Shown here in pieces: positions 55,901 through 64,000 of a DNA stretch of 64,000 nt (within the stretch, counting starts at the first letter, position 1; the number at the start of each line of letters is the position of its first letter). The notes beneath the pieces were generated by a model that saw only the letters and a program-made list of their open reading frames with translations, had not been told where the DNA came from and did no database searches. The DNA is from Mesostigma viride (taxonomy: Eukaryota; Streptophyta; Mesostigmatophyceae; Mesostigmatales; Mesostigmataceae), in contig RPFO01000072.1 in NCBI GenBank assembly GCA_009746045.1, positions 1,989,985 through 2,053,984 on the forward strand, given 5' to 3'. Position numbers and translations under genes: made by a program.

Positions 55901-58900
55901 TGGGGACCACCTGCGCGGAGCCTAGCCGTGTCGTTGCTCCCGTATCGGCGCACGGGCAGCGATGCTCAGGAGCGGCAGCAGGCTAGGCCACGCTTAGTGG
56001 CTTTTATAAAGAGTTGGCAATGTGGCAAGGAGTGTGGTCAAGTATGCGGTGAATTGAGGGTGCGGTATTCAGCCGATTGGGGAAGCCAGACGGGAGCACT
56101 ATGTGCAAAAGGGTGGCATCCCTGGCCAGGTAGGCATCCATCGGAATGGGTCGGCTGCAACAGTTTATGTTGGAAGAAACTGGGCAAAGTGCCCCGGGTT
56201 TTCGAACCAAGAATACACATTGCCTTGGCTGTGATTTGGGCCTGGCTGAGCGGGCTCCCACTAACAGTGAGGTTCCTTCCACGTTGCTGCCGACCTGCCT
56301 TGTGCTCCATGATCGGCGCACCTCATCGTCCGCGCACATCTACTGCGCTGTTTGAGCAGATATAAGATTGACTATCTTCTCGGCTCCCTCCTGCTGGCGT
56401 CCTGCTCCACCCACATCCCTTGTGGCGTTTTCCTGTGCGCAGGTATAAGATCGAGACGGTGGGCGACGTGTACATGGTGGGGGGCGGCGTGCCGGATCCC
56501 TGCGACGACCACGCCGAGCGCGTGGGGCTGCTGGCGCTGGACCTCATGAAGCTCGAGGCGGGGTGGGAGGTGAGCGGCGCTGGGTGGAGGCACTGCAGTG
56601 TCTATGCTCGTGCTAGTGCCATGGTGCCTGTATGGTTTGCTAGTAGGCCCTGGCTTTCCTTAGCCCGTGAGCCCTGGAGATATGCCACGTCAGATGTCAA
56701 TGGCGCGGTATCAACGTCTTGTGCCAAGACAATATGCCAAGACGGTGTGCCAAAACGATGTGCCAAGACAATATGCCAAGACGGTGTGCCAAAACGATGT
56801 GCCAAGACGCTGTGCCAGCGTGACGGGCAGACGGGGTCACCATCTACAAGGGTGTTCCTTTTTCTTGCAGTTGGGTGCGTTGGGTGGTATGTTCATGACG
56901 CCCGGAGCCAGGTCTGTTCCTGTGGCTTCTTTAATCATGCCATTCCTTTCTGCCTGTGGCAGAATCTCTGGTGTCGGTTGGTTTACGTCTGTGGCTGCAT
57001 CTCTGATGTTGCTGGTAGATGGGGCTTTCTGGCCCCCTGCTACGCGCTACGATTCCATGCTCTTGTACTTGCATCCGCTCCTAAACCTGCATCTACCTGC
57101 ACCTACCCCATGCGTATCAGATGTCGGATCGCACGGCAAACCTCCCGCTGCGGCTGCGCATCGGCGTCCACTGCGGCCCCATCGTGGCAGGCGTGATCGG
57201 CCTCAAGCGGCTGCACTACCGCGTGTTCGGAGACACGGTGAGGGATGCCAGTTGCAGGTAGCACATCTAGTGAAGGCCGTTGCGCGGGTGGAAACATGTG
57301 CGCTCGTGGCCTGTGCGCGTGTTCGGAGACACGGTGAGAATGGACCAGTGGAGTTGATGGTATTTCGCTGCTGGCATTCGCTGCTAGTGTTGTCCATTGA
57401 TGGAAAACCTGCCCTGGTGGGGAGGACATGCAGCACAGCGATCCTCAATGACATGGTGGCCAGGCGGTAGGCATGCCTGGCGTGTCTTTGCATATGGCCA
57501 TGAATGATTCTTGTAGTAAAGGATCTAGTTTTCAACTGCACTGATTCTCTGTGACCCGGGACGTGGCCGTCCCTTGGCCTCATGTGCTAATGCGTAGCTG
57601 CCACTGATCGTGTTTGTTGGTAAAAAGACGCGATGAAGATATCTCTTGTTCCTGCTCTTTTCCCTGCATTCCTGGCATGATCACCACCAACAATGTCAAT
57701 GAGATGCCCCATGGGCAGATGCCGATGTACCCATATGGCAGCCCCTGAATGCGTGCTTTTTTCTTCATAATATGTGCCCCTGGTTTCCTCACCCCCGCCT
57801 TATCCCCCAGGTCAACGTGGCGAGCCGCATGGGTAGCCACGGCGCGGTCGGCAAGGTGCAATGCTCCGAGGTCTTCCAAGAGGCACTCGTGCGAGAAGGT
57901 TTCGTCTTTGAGCACCGCGGCGAGATCATGGTGAAGGGGAAAGGGATGCAGAACACCTACTTCCTACTGAGCGGGCCACCCGGGTGGGACAGCACCGCAG
58001 TCATGGGCCGCACGTCGCAGGGCCGCACGGCCATGGACGGCAAGTACTTTGGCAAGGCCTCCCCACACGCGCATCTGGCGACGACGTTGATGCGCCGGCA
58101 CACTGGGAACCTGGACGAGCTGCACAAGAGTTCGATCCCTGCAGATGACGGGGCGGAGAAAGGGCTCTCGGGTGGGTCCACGCTCGCGAGCATTGCGGAG
58201 CAGGCCGCGCATTCGTCGCGGCCCGACGGGGGCCAGTGGCTGTGGAAGCGCTGGGCGATCGAGATGGACATGGTCCTCAAGGCACGGTTTGCACCCGGGG
58301 GCGGTCAAGGCGGGCAAGGGGCTCCAGGGGGCCCTGCCGTCGACAGCCACAGTCTGCACTCAGACACGAGCTCAGGGGGGCTGGAATCAGGGGGCAGGGT
58401 CTCACTTGAGGAGGTCAAATACGGCTCCTTGCAACTGGCGGCCAACCCAGGCAAGTGCCATGCTCCTGGAATGCGTATTTTGGGAAATCGTTATTGTAAG
58501 AAGACAGCTGCACTAGAAAGGAGGGAGCCACCAGGGAGACCTGCGTTGCCTCTGCCGAAGGTTGCTCACGCGGGCTGTAGGCGGTCGGGTCGAAGATCGG
58601 CTGCCTCTGAGCTATGCAGTCCCACGTGTGTCGCCGGTAGAGCATGGTGGTTGGAGGAAAGGAGATGTTGTGGGCTGTTCGGTTCACAAGTGGCTCGCAG
58701 CACAGGATTCCATGTCATCGGCGCGAGTCATTTGCATGACCAGCCGGTTCCTTACAATATCCTGTTCTCCCATCCTCCTATATCCTCCCTCACCTCCTCC
58801 GATATCCTTCCTCACCTCCTCCTATATCCTCCCTCACCTCCTCCGATATCCTCCCTCCCATCCTCCGATATCCTTCCTCACCTCCTCCGATATCCTCCCT

Positions 58901-61586
58901 CACCTCCTCCGATATCCTTCCTCCCATCCTCCGATATCCTTCCTCCCATCCTCCGATATCCTTCCTCACCTCCTCCGATATCCTTCCTCCCATCCTCCGA
59001 TATCCTTCCTCCCATCCTCCGATATCCTTCCTCCCATCCTCCGATATCCTTCCTCACATCCTCCGATATCCTTCCTCCCATCCTCCGATATCCTCCCTCA
59101 CCTCCTCCGATATCCTTCCTCCCATCCTCCGATATCCTTCCTCCCATCCTCCGATATCCTTCCTCCCATCCTCCGATATCCTTCCTCCCATCCTCCGATA
59201 TCCTCCCTCACCTCCTCCGATATCCTCCCTCACCTCCTCCGATATCCTGTCCTCACCTCCTCATGCCCTGGTATCTCTGTGTTCAATTCTGCTGTCATCA
59301 TGCTGCCCCGCGCGCTTTGTTCGTTGCCGTGTTCTTGCCGCGTCACTGTGCCGTTCTCCGGTCTCTCCCGCGTTTCCCGCCTTAAGATGCTGCGCTCTCC
59401 TGCCCCCCCACGCCCCTGCTCGCGCACGCCTCCCCTGGGGCCGTCTTGCCCATTCAATCATTCATTCACACGCCTCCGTTGGGAGAGTCACAGGGTACCA
59501 TCGTGTGCATGATGCACCCCACAGTCTCCACGCTGCCACTGTCTTGTCCCTACCGATCTCGCGCCCTTACACCGTATCGTCCCTTGTCCCTGCCATCATC
59601 TGCTCCCGGCCCACCAGTGATCGCTGCGCTGCAGGAGGACTCGGGGCCGCGCCGGCGCACGCTCTCGGCCGACTTTGTGGAGCAGATGCGCTTGGAGGGG
59701 AGGGAGCGTGAGAACAGGACAGGGGCCCGCCCCCATGGGGGTGGTTCGGAGGGGGGCGACGAGTCGCCCCCCTCCGGACCACCCCGCAAGGAGGGTGCGG
59801 ACCGCACGTCGGACCCCGCAACGCCTGGCGCCGGGGGCCAGGTGCCCATACGTGCCGTCAAGCGCAAGCTCCGCAAGACGCGGCTGAAGGTGCGGAGTTA
59901 AAAGAGCCCTCTTTTGGTACATAAGACTGATGTTTATGGTGGGGGGTCGCGAACAAGCACAAGGATGTCGATACAGGGCCCAACGTGCGCTGAGAATACT
60001 TGAGATGTTACTTGCTTGCGGTGAGGGGGGAACAATAGGCAATCAAAACATGGGGACGCGGCGCAAGGGTGGGAGTGGATACGCAATAATCAGAGTGGGA
60101 GTTGGGGAAGCGGCTCAAGCTGTGCCCAACGCATCTTCTGTCGTTCTCCTTCTCCTCCCTCTCTTCGCGTTGCTGTGGTCTCCCGCTTGGCCCGCCCATG
60201 GCCAGACCCCACGGCTCGTCTGCCCTTTCTTTGGAAGTAAAGCTCCACACTTTTGCCTTTCTAACAGTACCTGGTTAGAAACTGGGCCCTTTTCTGCGTG
60301 CCCTTACAAACTGGTACCGCGATTTTTGTCTGTCACGCCCGGCCTTTGCTCCATGCCCTGCCCTCCTTATGCCTGGCCGTCTCCACTCCCGGCCCTTTTC
60401 CCATGGCCCACCCTGGCTCCTGTCCCTGCAGGTGCTCCGCTCCGTCGCGGTCGCCCCCGGCAACATCATGGCCCTCCGCAACGAGGAGGTGGAGGCCATG
60501 TGCGCCGCCTCGCTGTCGCCCTGGCGCGGTCCGACAGGATTCCGGGGGATCTTCGAGGGGGGCGCGCCCCCCCCCAACTCCCGCCGTCGCATGTCGGCCG
60601 GTTCCAGCGGCATGATGCGTTCCCCAGACGGCAGTGGCCGGGGCAGCTCTCGTATTGACCTTCTCCTCGGTGGCCGCAAGAAGACATCGACCAGCAATAA
60701 GCACCAAGAGGAGGACGCGTCCGTGGTCAAACAGGCCAAGCCAACTGGAATGCGGCGTTCGCCCAGCTGGAATGCGGCGCCTCCCGATTCCGTTGCGACG
60801 GTGGTTCATCCACACGGGGGTGCCACCGCGCACATGTCGCTGAACGCAAGTAGGAGCCCCTCACGTGGGTGGTGGGAGCATTGGGGCAAGGGCAGCGGCA
60901 TGAATTCCAGTGGGAGGGACGCGGGCCTACGCCAGATGGCAGCGCTGCGTTCGTCGGTGGAGCTTGAGAGGCTGGCCAAGAGTGCAAGCCCGGATGCGCA
61001 GGAGGAAAGCGGCAAGCTTGCGCTGGATGCGGGTTTGCTGAGCTATGAGCATCTTGCTAGTCCTGTCACAGAAAGGGGCCGGGGCGGCGGCAGGACCCGT
61101 GGCCGTCCCGCGCTGGACGCAAATGTGCTAACATGCGACGCGTCGGAGCGCTTGACCTCCTCGAGCCGCTTTGTGGCCATCCCGGTGAGCCGAGCCAGCG
61201 CCCTGGGAGGGCAGGATGCTCGCGTGGGGATTGAGGAAGACAGCCGCCCCGCCCTCGGTGCCATTCACGATGTCGACGGGGAGGACTTGGGCCGGGGCTC
61301 TTCACCCAGCCAGCCCCACTTCCTCTCGGCATCCAAGCTCACAGTCCCTGGCCGTCCCAGCCTGGGTGAACGGCCAGCATCGCCTGCGACCAGCGCCTGG
61401 TGGAACCTCCAGTCTCACTGGCAGTATCCGGTGTACCAAATGGGCAACGCGGGAAACGCCCGGTCCTCCGCCTCGCACAGTGCGCTGGATCCGGATGGAG
61501 AGCTCACAGGGAATGGTCGCAGTATCAGTTTGCACGGGCTGGAGGGGGAGGCAGGCAACCGGGGCAACCGAGAGAGTGCGTGCTAG
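49913..61586 (+). CDS. Six-transmembrane class III nucleotidyl (adenylate/guanylate) cyclase, 11 exons
   Basis: Model: 49913-51582, 52408-52524, 53385-53535, 54178-54301, 54917-55176, 55441-55679, 56443-56569, 57121-57237, 57811-58450, 59618-59889, 60432-61586; 1,623 residues with every phase consistent. All introns are GT-AG except intron 9 (AG|GCAAGT, GC-AG). Residues 1-556 are disordered and Ser/Pro/Gly-rich. Helices lie at about 568-588, 599-621, 636-655, 668-685, 689-708 and 745-768. The catalytic domain (about 776-990) makes cAMP or cGMP from [38 protein letters not shown] (Glu858 GC-like, metal Asp862), [14 protein letters not shown] (Asn937, Arg941), VKGKG. The first metal Asp is Tyr818, and Arg930 sits at the Cys/Asp selectivity site. 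The Ser-rich tail may be regulatory. The last two exons are least certain; without splicing at 59,889 the protein would end at 59,901. Confidence 0.85.
51583..52407 (+). other. Intron 1 of the cyclase gene with GGGA repeat
   Basis: Donor GTACGG after TACAG, acceptor CCTGCAG. Contains a run of 16 or more Gs at about 51,765, an A/T-rich stretch at 51,790-51,850 and the GGGA array. No gene inside. Confidence 0.75.
52038..52258 (+). repeat. (GGGA)n polypurine repeat in intron 1
   Basis: About 50 GGGA units bounded by poly-G runs; same composition as the arrays at 4,781 and 17,589. Confidence 0.95.
52594..52760 (+). repeat. Degenerate duplicates of exon 2 in intron 2
   Basis: GGCATGATACTGATGCCGCC at about 52,604 repeats the end of exon 2 (GGCATGATACTGATGCCACC at about 52,489), including the GGAGAGT donor context; a weaker third copy (AGCATGGTCATCATGCCGCT) lies at about 52,718. 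The spacing is about 115 bp. They look like tandem exon duplications that decayed. Confidence 0.7.
53168..53341 (+). repeat. 71-bp tandem repeat in intron 2
   Basis: Two full units and part of a third, starting at GGATGTACGCCCCGA at 53,168, 53,239 and 53,310. Confidence 0.9.
54427..54607 (+). repeat. Tandem repeat, about 55-bp unit, four copies, in intron 4
   Basis: Units contain TATCGAATACGATGGTAGCA, then CTTGTTGTACCATTA. No coding role is apparent. Confidence 0.9.
56719..56818 (+). repeat. Tandem repeat GTGCCAAGACAATATGCC... in intron 7
   Basis: Two 42-bp units plus partial copies, made of TGCCAAGACRNT and TGCCAAAACGAT subunits. Confidence 0.88.
57315..57338 (+). repeat. Copy of the exon 8 / intron 8 junction
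   Basis: GCGTGTTCGGAGACACGGTG and the following AG repeat the last bases of exon 8 with its donor (57,221-57,243), 95 bp downstream. It is a potential decoy 5' splice site. Confidence 0.8.
58765..59255 (+). repeat. Minisatellite of CCTCCGATATCCTTCCTC units in intron 9
   Basis: About 22 units of 22 bp, alternating CTTCCTCCCAT and CTCCCTCACCT variants. The ORFs across it are artefacts. Confidence 0.95.
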
Positions 61587-61673
61587 GAAATAAGGCGGAA
61601 ACTGACCACCTGGCGTTGCCTTGTGAAGCGGGAATGAGCGGGCCGGGGAATGGGGGGGTAGGGTTCTTGTAGG

Positions 61674-61985
61674 TTGTGCTGATTAGATAGCGGCATGCTG
61701 TGGGTTTAGATAGCGGCATGCTGTGGGTTTAGATAGCGGCAGGTTGTGCTGATTAGATAGCGGCATGCTGTGGGTTTAGATAGCGGCAGGTTGTGCTGAT
61801 TAGATAGCGGCATGCTGTGGGTTTAGATAGCGGCATGCTGTGGGTTTAGATAGCGGCAGGTTGTGCTGATTAGATAGTGGCATGCTGTGGGTTTAGATAG
61901 CGGCAGGTTGTGCTGATTAGATAGTGGCACGCTGTGGGTTTAGATAGCTGCATGCTGTGGGTTTAGATAGCGGCACCTTGTGATG
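61674..61985 (+). repeat. Tandem repeat TTAGATAGCGGCATGCTGTGGG
   Basis: About 13 units of 22-25 bp directly downstream of the cyclase stop, arranged in a higher-order pattern with a CAGGTTGTGCTGA variant. It lies between the two cyclase-family genes. Confidence 0.95.
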
Positions 61986-62633
<648 letters not shown>

Positions 62634-62716
62634 TCCCTCTCTCTCTCTCTCTCCCTTTCGCTCCCCCTCCCCTCTCCCTCTCCCTCGTTAACTCTCTCTC
62701 ACCCTTGCCACTGCAG

Positions 62717-64000
62717 GCCGCAGTCGGCGAAGCTCCGTCTCAAAGCCCCCGCTGATGGCCAACTCCATTACAGGAGAGGAAGAGGAGGAAGAGGAGGAAG
62801 AGGAGGGCCACTACCGTGGGACTAAGCTATCCGAGCTGCCACTGGGCTCCTACTTGGAAGGACAGGCGCGGGGATCGTTGGACGGGGACGACAGTAGCAG
62901 CGCTGGGTGGGACGATTTCTCAGACACGCGTGAAGACCAGTTTGATCCGTTTGACAGCGAAGATGTGATGCTCACGGCTGAGCAGCGCGACATGCGACAG
63001 GTGTCGCTCATGCGGCCCTTCACGCTCACGTAAGCGGGTTCAGCCTTGCTTCAAGCATTGCGCGCTGTATCTGTTGGCGCCGTGTCTATGCACGCCATGT
63101 CGGTCCACTCTCTGTGTGTATCCGCGCCACGTTTACTCATGCTCTACCTATTCACGCGGGGATATGTGTCCACTCTCGTGAGTGGGCCAAGTATATACCT
63201 ATAACTCAACATACGTTTACTCATGCTCTACCTATTCACGCGGGGATATGTGTCCACTCTCGTGAGTGGGCCAAGTATATACCTATAACTTAACATACGT
63301 TTACTCATGCTCTACCTATTCACGCGGGGATATGTGTCCACTCTCGTGAGTGGGCCAAGTATATACCTATAACTAAACATGTAAGTCATAAAACTCGAAC
63401 GTGCTTTCATTTCTTCTCGATTAGAACTTTTGCGCCCTCTATACGTCTTGCGTGCCCAGCTTTCCGGACTCTTACCTGCCTTACCCGCACCCTTGTTTAT
63501 GGACCCCTACCTGGCTTACCCTCACCCTTGTATACATATTCGCACCCTGGATTTCGTCACGAGCCCTCGGTGGTTACAGGTTCCCAGGGCAACGTCACCC
63601 TGACCAGCTGTCAAGACCCTTGGAGTTTACCGGCTCTATTTTGCGTGCAGGGGAGACTGAAGATGTGTGTGAGTATTCACCCCGTCTCCTTTGGACCCAC
63701 AGCTTTGCTCTCTAACCTCCCCCCTTCTCCCCTTGCCCTTGCTGTATGGTGGCAACTTAATCCTGCCGCGCGCAGTTTCTGGATGCATCCCTTGTGGGAG
63801 CGACGCTACTGCCGGGAAACCATCCTCGCGTCCATCAAAAAGGTGAGTGTGCGCCCACTTGCCATTGCCTCGGACTTTTTACCTCTGTCAAGAAGCTGTG
63901 CACGTGGCACTTTGCATCACCTCGGGCCCCTCTGCCCGGTGTGTGAGCACACCACCTATGTCTGTGAAAAGCTACGCCCGCCTGCCGCATATGGACCCCT
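62717..64000 (+). CDS. Second cyclase-family gene, first visible exons (partial, runs off the right edge)
   Basis: Exon A is 62,717-63,029 (acceptor CTGCAG, donor GTAAGC) and exon B is 63,776-63,842 (acceptor GCGCAG, donor GTGAGT); phases fit (2 nt + 1 nt). The frame is open from the acceptor (SRRSSVSKPPL) before the first Met at 62,755, so upstream exons are possible. Residues after that Met are acidic (runs of Glu and Asp). The end, MRPFTLTFWMHPLWERRYCRETILASIKK shortened here as FTLTFW.HPLWERRY, matches [15 protein letters not shown] just before the first membrane helix of the upstream gene. I infer a tandem paralogue or a second half of one larger gene. No catalytic domain is visible yet. 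The intron between exons A and B has an extra position compared with the upstream gene, where this motif is uninterrupted. Confidence 0.6.
63131..63382 (+). repeat. 84-bp tandem repeat, three copies, in the intron of the second gene
   Basis: Units start GTTTACTCATGCTCTACC at 63,131, 63,215 and 63,299 and are almost identical. Confidence 0.95.

Noticed and set aside
58562-59512. Long continuous ORF through intron 9 of the cyclase gene
   Set aside because: It is dominated by the 22-bp minisatellite and conflicts with the phase-consistent splice model.

Overview
This window looks like nuclear DNA from a transposon-rich eukaryote. It is most likely a microalga of the green lineage, but that is an inference from exon GC bias, GT-AG introns with polypyrimidine tracts, chromovirus-type Ty3 elements and a plant-animal style class III cyclase; no rRNA, tRNA or organelle gene is present to fix the taxon. 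About three quarters of the window (1-47,800) is nested mobile DNA and simple repeats. The right quarter (49,900-64,000) holds host genes.

Left part. Positions 1-4,302 (minus strand) carry a retrotransposon with a broken gag, then an integrase, then the start of an aspartic protease, so integrase lies upstream of protease. Positions 4,781-5,884 are polypurine and GTGTGC repeats. Positions 6,067-15,240 (minus) are a chromodomain Ty3/gypsy element: 3' LTR, polypurine tract, a large extra ORF after pol, integrase plus chromodomain in pieces, an intact 755-codon RT/RNase H ORF, protease and zinc-knuckle gag. The extra ORF is split by a 1,030-bp block of palindromes nested inside palindromes (8,127-9,156). 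Positions 15,361-18,170 are satellite and microsatellite arrays, including about 830 bp of nearly perfect TGAG repeat.

Middle part. Four ORF1-only non-LTR retrotransposons (19,489-21,501; 31,906-33,920; 34,594-36,595; 43,166-45,181) have 10-11 bp target duplications, simple-repeat tails and an L1-type ORF1 protein but no reverse transcriptase. Two of them sit inside gag genes of LTR elements, whose frame reads on across the insertion once it is removed. Positions 23,639-30,866 form one very large, diverged inverted repeat with a TTAA-flanked element inserted in its left arm and a 5'-truncated retroposon in its right arm. Its centre carries a short ORF with an RNase H1 N-terminal (viroplasmin-like) domain. 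A second TTAA element (37,045-38,762) sits in a repeat whose unoccupied version is visible at 40,342. A PIF/Harbinger-like transposase fragment lies at 31,356-31,649.

Right part. An 11-exon gene (49,913-61,586, plus strand) encodes a predicted 1,623-residue membrane protein: a long disordered N-terminus, six transmembrane helices, one class III nucleotidyl cyclase domain and a long tail. All exon phases agree. The first metal-binding Asp is replaced by Tyr. The window ends in two exons of a second gene (62,717 onward) whose FTLTF..P..E..RY motif matches the segment just before the first transmembrane helix of the cyclase gene, suggesting a tandem paralogue. Introns and flanks here are full of short tandem arrays.
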